This document shows positions 1-11,080 of a stretch of DNA of 64,000 nt, one piece after another. The stretch comes from Pyrenophora tritici-repentis. Taxonomy: Eukaryota; Ascomycota; Dothideomycetes; Pleosporales; Pleosporaceae. Where the stretch lies: assembly GCF_003171515.1 (NCBI RefSeq), contig NC_089390.1, forward strand, positions 4,526,001-4,590,000, in the 5' to 3' direction. A program made the translations under genes and the position numbers. Numbering within the stretch: position 1 is the first letter of the stretch; each line of letters opens with the position of its first letter. The notes under the pieces are model-generated. The model was not told the origin of the DNA. It ran no database searches and saw only the letters and a program-made list of their open reading frames with translations.

Positions 1-25
1 GCTGCAGACCGTCACCCCAGGGGCT

Positions 26-33
26 TGACGTCA
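26..33. promoter_or_regulatory. Perfect CRE (ATF/CREB) palindrome upstream of atfA
   Basis: The 8-bp palindrome TGACGTCA lies about 457 bp upstream of the atfA start codon. Atf/CREB-type bZIP proteins are known to bind this site, so it is a candidate for autoregulation of the adjacent gene. The site is seen directly; its use is inference. The same octamer also occurs by chance inside coding sequence elsewhere in the window. Confidence 0.5.
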
Positions 34-489
34 CTATTGACTTTGGACACGCAGACACCAGCATTGCAAACCAGCTCGCCGCCGGTCAACAAGATCGATA
101 ATTCGGATTGAGACGGCCCTACCCCGCATCGGCTGTGCTCGATTCCTTTTTGCTGAGGTACGTAGTTGTGTCGCGCCCGTCGCTGTTGTTATCGCTGCCG
201 ACCGCTTTTGCCACGTCCCCAACGTCTGCGACTGCGACTGCGACTGCCCTCTTGCGCCCACCCTTTGCTGTCTGTCGCGTCGAGTACCTGCAGCTGTGTA
301 ATCCATATCTCTGCGTGCGCTGACACGGCTGTCGAACAGAATAGCGTGATTTGCGAGGCTCGAGTCGGTAGCGTGCGCCCAGTTGGTGAGCTGCGCGCTG
401 TAAAGTCGCGTGTGGAGAGCAAAGAGGTCAAGGCCCAAGTACCACAGACGATCGCCCAGGACACCGCTGCTACGTCACCACCCCAAAGT
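34..489 (+). other. Promoter and 5' leader of atfA
   Basis: This stretch holds no gene of its own that I can support. It includes a short run of CTGCGA-type repeats near 225-250. It is most simply the core promoter and transcribed leader of the downstream bZIP gene. Confidence 0.5.
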
Positions 490-2517
490 ATGGCAGCCGC
501 AACTCAAACTGCCCGAACCTCCTCCCCGTCTGCCACCATGTCCTCTCCCAAGGACAGCAAAAATAGTCTTCCTCCTACTACCAAGACGGCCGAAGGTATG
601 TGTTATTCCCCCGTGTGCGACTATCATGTCCTGTCCCGTCGTCACTACCATGTTACCACCACCTTGCTGCACCTTCCTGCCCTAGCCATCATGCTGCATT
701 GTGCGCGCACATACATCATCGTCTCTTTACATGTATTCATTCCTTGGTCGTCCCAAGTCACGATGCAGGACTATGACTAACCATGTCATTTACACAGAGT
801 CCGTAAAGTCCGAGTCATCTCCAAAGGTACAGCGTAAGTAGCTTCCGTCCCATATCAACGTCTTCGAACGCTGCTCAACCTTCTCCATCACCACCGCCAT
901 CATGCTAACACTCCACAAGCTGCGACGACGGAAGCCGCCAGCAACGCAGATCCAAAGCCCGCCACGTCAAATGCCCAGCCGCTGGCACCACCACCCAAGC
1001 CCGCGCCCACAACTACTGGCGACACGCCCGATTATTTCAACACGGTCCACAATCCCTTTTCGCTCGAGCCAAACGTCTTTGAGCAGTCATTCGGCGGCGA
1101 ATCTGGAAGCCTACAGACGCCTGGTGGTCGTCCGATTCTTCCGCCCGTCGCGAACATTACGTCACCGGCACCGCTGCCGGGCATCACACCTGGTTGGCAA
1201 GGCTTACGCGCAGGCCCCTTGAGCCCTGCTATGCTTAGCGGCCCGACTGGACAGACAGACTACTTCAGTGAGTCGTTCCGAGGTTTCCCCACGCCTAACG
1301 AATCCTCCCTCCGCACCGGCCTTACTCCTGGCGGCGGCGGTTCCATGTTCCCTGCGCCTAGCCCCAACTCGCAAGCCATTTTCAATCTCCAAGGTGCCGG
1401 TGTAACGCCCGGAACTGCCGATTTCCAGCAATCTGCCCTGCGTGCTGCAGCCCAGCACCAGGCTAACAACAAGCCCACATCCAACGCTCCCACATCTCAA
1501 CCTGAAGTAGCAACCGCAGGAATGGATCGACCAAACAACAACTACCAGCAGGCCCAACAGCCACAGCATCGTGCACAGAACGACCCATACTCTAATCATG
1601 ACGTCAGCAGTGCAGCTAATGACCTCCTCTCTTTTGCGAGCCAGAACGGTGCTGCGCGTAACAACCAGCCACCCTACTCCATGGCCCCCCAGCAACAATC
1701 AATGAACGCAGGGCACATGCCCGTCCAGCCCGTCAGCGCCAACCATGGTCGTCGTGATACCAAGGGTTCCATCAATAGCGTTCAATCTGCAGAAACCGGA
1801 GACTTCTCAGAGAGCGGCCAGAGTGAGCAAAACAAGACTGGTACACGGTCACGTGCCAAGAAGGGTGCCGCTAATGGCAAACAAGCTGCCGGTAACAAGC
1901 GCAAAGCCGACGACATCCCCAAGAATTCTAGGAAGAAGAGCAACGCAAACCAATCTATGGGCGACGAAATGGACGAAGGCGATTCCGACGAGGAGAACAA
2001 CATCAAAGAGGAGGAGTATGACAGCAAGGGCCGAAAGATGACCGACGAGGAGAAGCGTAAAAACTTCCTCGAGCGCAACAGGTATGTCTCGATGATTCTA
2101 GTCAACCGTCACACTGCTAACGTATACAGGGTTGCTGCTCTCAAGTGTCGTCAGCGCAAGAAGCAATGGCTAGCCAATTTGCAAGCCAAGGTTGAGCTGT
2201 TCAGCACTGAGAACGACGCTCTTTCTGCCACTGTCACTCAGCTTCGCGAGGAGATTGTTAACCTCAAGACCCTCCTTCTCGCTCACAAAGACTGTCCAGT
2301 ATCACAGGCCCAGGGCCTCCAGGGACCTGCTATGAACAATTTCCTGGGAAGTGATATCAATCACCAAAACCCATACGGCATCGCCCAGATGCAACCCAAT
2401 GGTGTACACATGATGCCAATGCAACAAGGCCAGATGATGAACCGGTTCGTATACCCATCCCACCCACCCCGACAACACTCTCCCGAGGCACAACAACACG
2501 GCCGCTATCAATCGTAA
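490..2517 (+). CDS. atfA: AtfA/Atf1-type bZIP stress transcription factor
   Basis: Four exons (490-595, 798-833, 920-2081, 2130-2517) join in frame to encode 563 residues. The N-terminal half carries the segment NPFSLEPNVFEQSFGG and the run ITPGWQGL typical of fungal AtfA/Atf1 proteins. A basic, acidic, Ser-rich linker leads to the bZIP at about residues 425-490, with basic motif ERNRVAALKCRQRKKQWL and a leucine heptad. The tail is Gln/Met/Pro-rich. Known family role: nuclear effector of the Sty1/Hog1 MAP-kinase pathway in osmotic, oxidative and spore stress responses. The 48-bp last intron splits the arginine codon of the basic motif, so intron retention would break the DNA-binding helix. 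The start at 490 is the first ATG that reads through the small second exon; the two small N-terminal exons are the least certain part. Confidence 0.9.
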
Positions 2518-3843
2518 GACCAAGACAGTCGCTCACTCGCGTCCAGATAACTGGGAGTAATCTTGGTCTGATCCCGTCACACGTGTACACCGCCATTGTC
2601 ATGACTCTTTGTTGTGGCTATGACGCAACGCGTACGGCATCTGCAGCGCCGTCGATCACGATCCGCCCCGTACCAATTTTTAATCTACCTCACCTTTCCC
2701 TTTCTCTCTTTATCGGACGCATTGTCGTCACTCGCAATGCATGAACCGGCGCTTGGCGTTGCGTCATTGTTGCATCCTTCCTACATCAAGGAAACGCAAC
2801 CGCACTCCCGGCAAGACCAAAATACATTTCGCACCTTTCCTTATCGGGCCGGATGGCTGAAGCGGCAAGGAAACATGGGCCTGGCTACCTGCTACACACG
2901 CGAACACGAATTTTCTCTTCGTCGTCGTCGATGGTCGATGCTACGACGTTATTCTTCCTTCCTTTGAGTAAACAGTCCATCGTTGATGTGTATATACGGC
3001 TTTTTGTGGGTTCACATTCTGGATTGAGGCTGGCATGGAAGGCGTTGGGTTATCGCTATGTGGATACCGAGGTGTCTGATTCTGCGCCTTGACTCTGCTA
3101 GCCGGGAGGCGATTATACACCGGGTCGTTCTTTTCTTTTGGTTCCTTATTGACGTCTTTGCGCGCCAGTCTAGTGTTGCGCCGGGCGTTGGGGGGTCTTT
3201 TGTATTTCTTGGCTTCCAATCTTTTAGGCTTCGAGCCTCTTTTTATCTCTTTGTTTCCCCAGGCGGTGTACTACATGTCTCGGTGAGCCTCATTTGTTTC
3301 TCGAGTCTACGGTAAACAATAAGGTCATGGCGTAGATGAGAGGGAAAAAATTACTTTATACATTAGGATAACGTGTTGGGTGTAGCAGGTACGCTAGGTG
3401 TGAGGAGCTGCGGGATTGTGTACGCATACGCAAACAATTGAAAGCTGTTTTGTTCAAGTCATGTTTTGCGTACTTGAGTGATGTTTAGTGTAAATGGCAT
3501 GTAAGTTGCATAGTAGGACTGAAGAAGTAGGGGTTATAGCTGCATCGCCATATTACTAGATCCCTTACATGTAGATTAATGTACGTATGCACTTTAGGTG
3601 CTGCTGTTTGTATCCGAGTTACTATGTCACACATTCTCGCCTATACCTCAAATGTAGTCCCGCCCACAGAACCCCGCTCTGCTTACCCCACCACCCCAAC
3701 CTCTCACCTGCCATCTCCACTAAGCAAACCCCTCTCACAACTACCCTAATCACGCCCTGCTCTCCACTTTCCCATGTATCCCTCACCTTTTTGCTCCCCT
3801 ATATATTCTTTCTAACTTTATGCTTTGTCATCAAATCATCCAA
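2518..3843. other. Intergenic, no gene seen
   Basis: This is the 3' flank of atfA and the 5' flank of the tRNA gene. Short ORFs here lack codon structure or recognisable motifs. I see no repeat or RNA gene. Confidence 0.6.
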
Positions 3844-3941
3844 GGCACTTTGGCGGAGTGGTTAACGCGCTGGCCTGCTAGTCCCTTTGGGAAAGTTAGC
3901 CAGTTCCTTCGGGAGCGTGTGTTCGAATCACACAGGTGTCG
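3844..3941 (+). tRNA. tRNA-Ser(GCT) with a 17-nt intron
   Basis: The sequence folds as a class II tRNA. The acceptor arm pairs GGCACTT with AGGTGTC, the anticodon stem CTGGC pairs with GCCAG, and the T-arm is GTGTG-TTCGAAT-CACAC. The long variable arm (TCC-TTCG-GGA) is characteristic of serine tRNAs. The anticodon loop CTGCTAA gives anticodon GCT. A 17-nt intron at 3881-3897 lies at the canonical site after position 37, where the tRNA endonuclease cuts. A T7 tract at 3952-3958 is a fitting Pol III terminator. Confidence 0.92.
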
Positions 3942-3951
3942 CAAGAAACCA

Positions 3952-3958
3952 TTTTTTT
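3952..3958 (+). terminator. Pol III T-tract terminator of tRNA-Ser
   Basis: Seven consecutive T residues begin 11 bases after the tRNA 3' end, as expected for RNA polymerase III termination. A second T-run follows near 3964. Confidence 0.75.
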
Positions 3959-4337
3959 GCTGGTTTTTTGCAGGTGGGGAGGGAGAGGATAGGAGAGGGA
4001 AGGGGGAGTGGAGGAGAGTGTAGGGGGCTTTTTTTTTAGTAGAGTAGAGGATGCTTCCAATAGTACGTAGAATTGTGCAAATGTGGAATGTATCTTATAG
4101 TCTATAGCGTAGATTCTTGAATTTATATGTCGCTAGTTATCTACAATTATAAGAGTCGTATGACGCCTATCACAGCTTTACGACTATTCTATGGTAGGAC
4201 TAAATGTAGACATGACATGTCAACATCTTGGATAAATTGTCTCCACGCCTTCCTTGCTACCAAAGAAGTTCATAAATACAACTCTGATAACCACCTAGTG
4301 AAGATATCCTCTTCACCCCAAGATATCCTATCCACAC
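3959..4337. other. Intergenic, no gene seen
   Basis: A GA-rich stretch (about 3975-4020) and a T-run are followed by AT-rich DNA. It lies between the tRNA gene and the 3' end of the GTPase gene. Nothing else is recognisable. Confidence 0.55.
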
Positions 4338-5098
4338 CTACATAATCCCACACATATCCATGCCCTTACTCCTCCCCCCCGCCTCCGTCGTCGTCTTCGC
4401 ACAAGTCTTGGCCACATCCTCCAAAACCTCCCTACACAATTCCCCCGTCATAGCACTACACTCAGCATAATGATCACACAGCATCGTCTGCGCCGTTTGC
4501 AACCCCTCATGCGGCATAACGCTCTCCCCCTTCCCCTTGCCATCGACCCCATGCTCCGCTGCCGTCCACTGCTTGCGTAAATCGCGCTTTAGTCCCAGCA
4601 CCATGACAGGCAGGTTCTCGTCGTACGCAAAGTGCTGGTTTACAATGGGCAGCCAGGTCGTGTAGAGTGAGGAGAGGGTGGTGCGACGTGAGATGTCGTA
4701 GCAGAGGATTACGAAGTGGGGGTGTAGTAGAGTGTAGTGTGTAGGTGAGGAGGTGTCGTAGAATTGGAGGCGGTAGGGGCGCGCGTAGAGGGTTATGTCA
4801 AAGGCGTAGGGTTGGTCTTGGGACCGGAGGGTGGGGAGAGTGTAGGGGGGCAGGGTTGTGCTATTGGGGGGTTGGATACCGAGGGAGAGGCGGCTGAGGA
4901 CGCTTGTTAGAGAATGGAAAGAAGGGTGTGTGCTGGAGGGATAGGAGGTGTTTTTCCGTATGCGTTGGGTTGGGCGCATGTGTAGATGGACGTACGCGCT
5001 TGTGTTAGATGTACTCACGATAAAAAGGTCGATTTGCCTACTTCGGCGTCTCCGAGTAGCAGCACGGTGATCTCGGGTGGTAGTGGCGAGTATTCCAT
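4338..5098 (-). CDS. Atypical Rho-like small GTPase with CAAX box
   Basis: Two exons (5098-5019 and 4893-4338) encode 211 residues. The P-loop GDAEVGKST is at about residues 16-24 and is essentially canonical. The G3 region reads FYDTSSP rather than the usual DTAGQ, G4 reads LGLKRDLR as in Rho proteins, and G5 reads CSAMTGE. The C-terminus CGIM fits a prenylation (CAAX) signal, with Met favouring farnesyl transfer, so the protein should sit on membranes. Missing the G3 Gly-Gln pair, it may hydrolyse GTP poorly (inference). The 125-bp intron was placed using the donor GTGAGTAC and an acceptor preceded by CTAAC; the join restores FLS-RLSLG. Precise subfamily is not assigned. Confidence 0.8.
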
Positions 5099-5930
5099 TT
5101 TGAGTTTTTGAGTGGCCTTTTCAGGCGCGAGAATGCGTTCAGAGCAGCTTCATTGTTGCGGTCTGGTGGGTGAGAGTTGCGCGTATCGGACGGAATGCTG
5201 GGGCGCGGAGATAGGCGATAGCGTTTTTCCTTGGCATTGTATTGGACGTCGACTGCAACTTGGGATGTTGTGTTATTTCCTCCTTTTAGATTTGTATCAT
5301 TATTCTATGGTACATGGAGTCTTATAGTAGATACTGAGCGAGTGGGGACATCGTCGTAGATGCGCATTGCCGGCTAGCTTCACCATGTCTTCTGGGATAA
5401 CGTTAGACTTTCTGACAATGGCCCTCGGTTATCCGTCGCAATCATTCATGCCCTCATCAGTCTGCGCGCTTCTATTTGAGAGCTACAATGAACATGTACT
5501 ACGTTCAGTATTGCTCTGCGACGTCACCCACTATGACCTGTAATCACCGTGTGTCGCTCCACAACCTTGGCAACGCCTTCGACACCGTTGACCGGGAGCC
5601 TGGATCTTGTATAGCCTGCTTTTATCTTGCTGGATTACCATCGACAAGATATTTCGCGTTAGAACAGATTACGCTGTGGCCAAAGCACAAGATAACAGTC
5701 CCGACCTGCTAAAATCCGTAGGCTAACTACGCCAGCCAAGTACGCTTGCCGTCTTGGAGTCTTGGGAAAAGCATCCTGAATTACTGAATGAGGAAGCTGC
5801 GTATAAAGCGCTTGCCAGACGGAAAAACACCAAGCATTCAGCCTCAAATAAATATGGCGACCATGGCGACTTCATGTTTCTGCACGACCTACATCTCCAA
5901 CTCGTCGCAGTATTCTTACAGCTGCCCGCC
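5099..5930. other. Divergent intergenic region
   Basis: It lies between the minus-strand GTPase and the plus-strand carboxypeptidase and should contain both promoters. An in-frame ATG at 5754 would extend the carboxypeptidase by 59 residues but would bury its signal peptide, so I treat that part as leader. Confidence 0.55.
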
Positions 5931-7397
5931 ATGAAGGTCTCCACCCTCCTCGGTCTGCTTCCTGGAACCGCTCTTGCATCTGATGCTTTGAGCGTTGCAT
6001 TCTACGCGAAAGAGAAGAGCCAGTTGTACGACTTCATCTCCGCCAACAGTGAGATTGACTATGGCTGCCGACCGGTCGTCATGGCCGCTGGCGATGAGCA
6101 CAAGCTGCATGCTGTCATCCCGGAAAATCACTTGCATCACTTCAAGCGCAGTCTCAACCCTGACCTTGTCCGTGTCGAGATTCTGCACAACTTGAACAAA
6201 AGGCAAACAGCGACTGCGCCGATTGGAAAGGGCGATCGATTCAATGGAGGAAAGGTTGCGCCTCGTGGTCTCGGTACTAGAAAACCCAGCGAATATGCGC
6301 AGATTCAAAGCGCCGGTGTATTCAACGCGGATGAGGTCTATACCGCCATGAAGGGCTTGGAGAAGGAATACGGTATGCCCATCTTCACCACACCCTACAA
6401 GACATTCGAGAACAACACCATCATCGGCGGTGTAGCGAACAAGGCCGAGAAGATCAACAAGGACAAGCAATACATCTACTTCACCTCTGGCATCCACGCC
6501 CGTGAGCGCGGAGGACCCGACAACTTAATTTATTTTATCTCCGACCTGCTCTACGCCAACGAGCACCGCATCGGCCTAACCTACGGAAACAAGACCTTCA
6601 CCAACAGCCAAGTCAAAAAAGTCCTCGGCGCAGGCATCGTCTTCATCCCTATGCTCAACCCAGACGGCGTCCGCCACGACCAAGCAAACAGCAACCTCTG
6701 GCGCAAGAATCGCAATCCAGCCTCATCCACGCCCGGCGTCCCCCTCAGCGTCGGCGTCGATCTTAACAGGAACTTTGATTTCCTCTGGAACTTCACCTCG
6801 AAATTCGACCCCAGCGTCGCTCCCGCTTCCACAAACCCGTCCTCCCAAGCCTTCTACGGCACCGCCCCTTTCTCCGAACCCGAAACAAGAGACATGGCCT
6901 GGGTGTACGACGAATACCCAAACATCCACTGGTACATCGACGTCCACTCCGCCGCAGGTACTCTGCTCTACTCCTGGGGCGACGACATTGACCAATCCGC
7001 CGATCCATCACAGAACCTCTTCAACACAGCCTACGACGGCAAGCGCGGCCTCATCGAAGATACTCTGTACCAAGAATACATCGACCAGGTGGATTGGGAT
7101 AACGTGGCCCTCGCCGCCAACCGCACAACCGCTGCCATGAACGGCGTTGGCGGCCGCGAGTATGTGCCCCAGCAGGCCGTGGGCTTGTACCCTACATCCG
7201 GTGCTAGCGACGATTGGTCGTTTAGTCGCTGGCATGCGGATAAGGGTGTAAACAAGGTTTATGGATACACCATGGAGTTTGGGTATCCGACGAACTTTTA
7301 CCCCACCAGCGAGGAGTATGTGCAGAATATTCTGGATACGAATGCCGGGTTTATGGAGTTTGTGCTGACGGCTGTGGAGATTGGGTTGAAGGCTTGA
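5931..7397 (+). CDS. Secreted M14 zinc carboxypeptidase
   Basis: A single exon encodes 488 residues. The start is chosen at the ATG that opens a signal peptide (MKVSTLLGLLPGTALA). A pro-region of about 115 residues follows, then the M14 metallocarboxypeptidase domain. Visible motifs are the zinc-binding HxxE in SGIHARERGG, the NPDG segment, the substrate-binding DLNRNFDF, the third zinc ligand in IDVHSAAG, and the catalytic Glu in YTMEFGYP. All catalytic residues therefore look intact. Known family role: removal of C-terminal amino acids from peptides, extracellular or vacuolar. The long pro-region suggests secretion as a zymogen (inference). No introns are apparent. Confidence 0.9.
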   Translation: MKVSTLLGLLPGTALASDALSVAFYAKEKSQLYDFISANSEIDYGCRPVVMAAGDEHKLHAVIPENHLHHFKRSLNPDLVRVEILHNLNKRQTATAPIGKGDRFNGGKVAPRGLGTRKPSEYAQIQSAGVFNADEVYTAMKGLEKEYGMPIFTTPYKTFENNTIIGGVANKAEKINKDKQYIYFTSGIHARERGGPDNLIYFISDLLYANEHRIGLTYGNKTFTNSQVKKVLGAGIVFIPMLNPDGVRHDQANSNLWRKNRNPASSTPGVPLSVGVDLNRNFDFLWNFTSKFDPSVAPASTNPSSQAFYGTAPFSEPETRDMAWVYDEYPNIHWYIDVHSAAGTLLYSWGDDIDQSADPSQNLFNTAYDGKRGLIEDTLYQEYIDQVDWDNVALAANRTTAAMNGVGGREYVPQQAVGLYPTSGASDDWSFSRWHADKGVNKVYGYTMEFGYPTNFYPTSEEYVQNILDTNAGFMEFVLTAVEIGLKA

Positions 7398-7715
7398 TTC
7401 TTTTTTGTGTTGGTGGGATGTGACTTTGGATGGCGTGCACTAGGGGAAAAGGGGGGTTGTGGTTGAAGAATTGGAGAGAAGATTGGACATTAGAGATTAT
7501 TGTGTAATGCAAACGATAGAAACTACTATGCTGGGAAGGAGGATGGCTGGCCTGGGTATCATCCGTATGTAAAACGCTAAAGAAAAGAAAAAGACTCCCC
7601 CAAATATCTTACGTGGAACCCTCGTGACCAACGCCAGAAAATCGCTGGTCTCTCAGACAAAGTGTGAGGATCCAGGCGCAGGCGTAACCGGTTTGTCATG
7701 GGAAACCGACTCGCT
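7398..7715. other. Convergent 3' flanks
   Basis: This short space lies between two convergent genes and should hold both 3' UTRs. No other feature is visible. Confidence 0.5.
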
Positions 7716-8531
7716 TCAAGCAACGATCTCGGGACTATGAGTCTCACGCTCATCACTGCCCTCAAACACCTCCTCTTCATTCCCATCCTCATCCCTATTC
7801 CAGTCCTCGTCCTGATCCTCCCACTCTCCCTCATCATTCTCAACCTCTTCTTCTTCCTCAGCCCCCCTACCCCCCTCTTCATCCAACCCTCTCAACCTCG
7901 CATCCTCCGCCTTAACCTCCCACCCAAACCTCCTCCACCCGAGCCTCAAAACACAAGGCCACCTCCCCGCCCCCCTCAACGAATCCCACCAATCTTTATG
8001 CTCAGTATACTCCATCTTCCGACCCGATCCCTCAGGCTTCTCCAAATCAGCTACGTGCTCAAACAACATCTTCTGCGCCTTAGTGTTGATATCAAGCCTG
8101 TCCAGTATCGACTCCTTGATATCGCGGTCGAAACACAACCACTCAACTACCCCGTTGCCGACGCAAAACCCCAGTGCGGAGCCCCCGTGCACAAACACAG
8201 AGGGCAGGTAGCCGACTTCCAAGGCGCCTTCCGGGATGATGTCGGTGGCGGTGGTGAGTAGGTTCCGGGAGAGGGGGTCGTCGGAGCCTAGGAGGGCGGC
8301 GACGTAGCCGTGGGCGCGTCCTCGGAAGAGGCTCTTGAAGGTGTGGAGGGAGAGGTATGAGGCGGAGTAGTGGTAGATGCGTATGGTGGACGGGAAGCGG
8401 TAGTATTGTGCCTGCTTCAACTTGATGCCGTTTGGACCGCGGATTTTTCGGAGACCAATACGTGTGTCCTTTCTCTTCTTGTTCTTGCCGTCGGAGCGGC
8501 CGCGCTTCTTGGGGGTGTGTGGCTTGGCCAT
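7716..8531 (-). CDS. Uncharacterised protein, basic N-terminus and acidic tail
   Basis: A single exon encodes 271 residues. I do not recognise the family. The N-terminus is strongly basic (KKRGRSDGKNKKRKD), which would suit nuclear localisation. A central segment of about residues 45-190 is non-repetitive and looks like a folded domain (FRGRAHGYVAALLGSDDPL, GYLPSVFVHGGSALGFCVGN). The last 60 residues are almost entirely Glu/Asp, ending ETHSPEIVA. The central segment has balanced composition and normal codon use, so the ORF is probably real. It converges on the carboxypeptidase gene. Confidence 0.7.
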   Translation of the reverse strand: MAKPHTPKKRGRSDGKNKKRKDTRIGLRKIRGPNGIKLKQAQYYRFPSTIRIYHYSASYLSLHTFKSLFRGRAHGYVAALLGSDDPLSRNLLTTATDIIPEGALEVGYLPSVFVHGGSALGFCVGNGVVEWLCFDRDIKESILDRLDINTKAQKMLFEHVADLEKPEGSGRKMEYTEHKDWWDSLRGAGRWPCVLRLGWRRFGWEVKAEDARLRGLDEEGGRGAEEEEEVENDEGEWEDQDEDWNRDEDGNEEEVFEGSDERETHSPEIVA

Positions 8532-9517
8532 GGTGTTGGTATTGTTTGCGGCTATTGTTGTGATAGTGGGACGGAGTTGAGTGGGTACGGGTAGGACCAG
8601 TAGGTTGGTTTGATGGAGTATTTATTAGAGGTAGGGCGTGGGACTAGCGTGAGGGCGTGGTCTGGGCGTAGCGTGCTTTCACGCTCATAGTGAAGTGGCG
8701 CTGGCAGAGGGCGCAGAATTGAGTGGAGTGGAGTGGAGAGTGGCAAATGGGCATTGAGGAGGTAGGAGACTCTCCTAAGATAGAGGCATTATACTTTCCT
8801 CTTGCCTGTAAACTAGAATCGTAGATTGCACTGCTTCTGTGCCAGTGAGATGTATAGGTTTTGGTGTTTTTCTATCTTGGCTGTATGGAGCCAAAGCGGC
8901 TATTGTGCCGATAATACGTAGCCCGTATAATCTGAATAGAGTAACTTGGTTTGTTTTTGCAGACGTCATGATGATATTATATCTCTTAAGGTAACTTTTG
9001 CCTTCAAATCCGGGCCCTTAGTTAAGATATTAATATTAGTGTTGGAAGGTCTATAGCACTAGTGCTGAAAGGAAATAACGATAACTAGGAATGCATTCTG
9101 TTCGGTGATTGTGATTGATTTATTACGAACACAGCTGCTACGAAGGTATACCTAAGCTCTGCGCAAGGTGGGCCGAAGTCGGGCCGAAGTGTCCAGCAGC
9201 CGACGTCTCTACCGATACTCACGATCCGACAATTAGTCCTTATTTGAATACTCGGGAAAAGATAAGACTACCTCATCACAAAGAAATAACTAGAAAGCAA
9301 GGAAGATACTAGGAACTAGTAGTAGGAGTATGCACTCTAATCTTGATAAACTCAAAGTATACATAGACCTCTGTAAGTTTTCAAAGTAACTCTAGGTATG
9401 GTCTGTATACCTACCAGATACCTAAGAAAATCTCATTCACATGCACACTGACCTTGGAAGGACAGCTAGCTACCTCATTATATCCTTGCCAATGAAGTCC
9501 TAACATTATCGTGGTCC
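8532..9517. other. Intergenic, AT-rich, no gene seen
   Basis: The first 200 bases are the likely promoter of the minus-strand gene at 8531. The rest is AT-rich with scattered stops in all frames. I see no transposon ends or RNA genes. Confidence 0.55.
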
Positions 9518-11080
9518 TCAACTACCCAAAACCCTATTAACCTCCTCCCTCTGTCTCCCCAACAACTCCGCCAACTCGGTCCTACGCCTCTGTAGATCCA
9601 ACAGCAGAGCCTCCGTATTCCTCTCACGCTCCAAGACCGCTGCCTCCCGCCTATCTAAGTGATGGTGTCGGACGTTCTGCGCGGTCTGTAATGCATCTAG
9701 AGCTTGCCCGCGGTAGTTGAGGTCCTCTTCACGCTGGATGAGCGCCTGTTCTCGACGGGTGAGCTCGTCGGTATGCTGCAAAGAGCTCGCTTGTAGTGTA
9801 GGGCGCTGGGGTACTGCATTGTTTGCATTCGACATGACGTTGTCCCGGTTGGGTACGTGGGTAGCTGCAGGGCCGGAGGAGAATCCATGGTATGTGGGCG
9901 ATGAAGGGATGGCCAAAGGTGAAGTCATGGCGTGGAAGACAGGGGAGGATGGTGCAGGCGGGGCAGTGAATGTGTTCTCCGGTGTGCGGGCTAGTACGGG
10001 TGCCATGCCCAAGCGATCGAAGACTTGATCTGGCAAGGTGGGTAGTGTTGGAGAATTCGCTGCTGGAAAACCTTCTGCCGGGTTTGTATACGAAGGTGCG
10101 TCGTCAGGAGGTAGCCGGAAGAGGTTGAAGTGACGGCCAGTATTCAGGATACGGTTAAATGCGCCGTTTCTATTTCTAATGTCTCCACCTCCTAACGTGT
10201 TGGACCTGCCGAGTCTATTACTCATCTCGTTGCTAGTACCACCTATGTCTCGGTGACCCGAGACACTGCGATAGCGATGTCGGCGCTGACGTGCAACGTG
10301 CGCTCGATCCGTGAGCTGTGCTCGCTCCCGTATATCTGCCACATCGCGCGTAAACTCCTGGAAGCTGCGTACCTGTGTCGCGTACTCTTCTTCAGATTCC
10401 GAGTCCGAGTCGATGACGATGGGAGCCTGTGGGACTTGGGGGCGATTCAGGTTGGTATGGAGGGCTTCGAGACGAGGAAGGGGGCGAGGACGCTGATCAT
10501 TAATGGCTGGTAAGTGGCCTGCTCTCTGGCCATAGGCTCGTATGGAGGATGGGGTACCTGCACCAGATGGTTCGTTCAAGTCATGTATGTTTGTTGAACG
10601 AAGTACACTAGGAAATACCCTCGCCCTGGGTATCCAGAATGCCCGGCAAAGGGGACACCGCTTCTCGGCATGTGGTGAACTGCACAATAGCTGCCTCAGG
10701 CATTTAGCGCCAATATGGTGGTTGCAGCCTGTGATACCTATGATGCGTAGACAGAGCTCCTCAGTATAGCTCTCCAAGCATATGGCGCACTCATCGTTCG
10801 GTGACATGGGGGTCACATGTACAGTGTGATTGCTGATGAACGTAGCTGCGGTACTCGGAGTGCTTGCTGCAACTATAGCTGGTGCGTTCGCTGCAGAGCG
10901 CAGCAACTCAGTCGAGAAGTGGGTGGTAGGCAACGGGAGCATTGGGTTGGTGACTTGTCTGCGCTCTCTCGCGTTATTCTCTGCGTCGAGGAAGGGTTGC
11001 ATAGCCGCATAGTCAGCTAGATCGCGTGAGCCTAACATTATTGAAGCGCAAGTCCTTTGTGTGGTGGTCTTGGATGACAA
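9518..11080 (-). CDS. RING-finger protein with C-terminal coiled coil
   Basis: A single exon encodes 520 residues. A RING-type zinc finger lies at about residues 98-146: CAICLESY, then C119 with H121/H122, C127, and CPLCR at 142-146. Such domains usually act as E3 ubiquitin ligases. The middle, about 160-430, is disordered and Pro/Ser-rich, with an acidic patch (DSDSESEEE). The final 85 residues are a strongly charged heptad-rich helix that should form a coiled coil. A second ATG at residue 15 (MLGSRDL) is an alternative start. The substrate is unknown, and I recognise no specific named orthologue. Confidence 0.8.
   Translation of the reverse strand: MSSKTTTQRTCASIMLGSRDLADYAAMQPFLDAENNARERRQVTNPMLPLPTTHFSTELLRSAANAPAIVAASTPSTAATFISNHTVHVTPMSPNDECAICLESYTEELCLRIIGITGCNHHIGAKCLRQLLCSSPHAEKRCPLCRAFWIPRARVFPSVLRSTNIHDLNEPSGAGTPSSIRAYGQRAGHLPAINDQRPRPLPRLEALHTNLNRPQVPQAPIVIDSDSESEEEYATQVRSFQEFTRDVADIRERAQLTDRAHVARQRRHRYRSVSGHRDIGGTSNEMSNRLGRSNTLGGGDIRNRNGAFNRILNTGRHFNLFRLPPDDAPSYTNPAEGFPAANSPTLPTLPDQVFDRLGMAPVLARTPENTFTAPPAPSSPVFHAMTSPLAIPSSPTYHGFSSGPAATHVPNRDNVMSNANNAVPQRPTLQASSLQHTDELTRREQALIQREEDLNYRGQALDALQTAQNVRHHHLDRREAAVLERERNTEALLLDLQRRRTELAELLGRQREEVNRVLGS

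Noticed and set aside
5754..5930. In-frame N-terminal extension of the carboxypeptidase
   Set aside because: It would place 59 residues before an excellent signal peptide. The later ATG is the better start.
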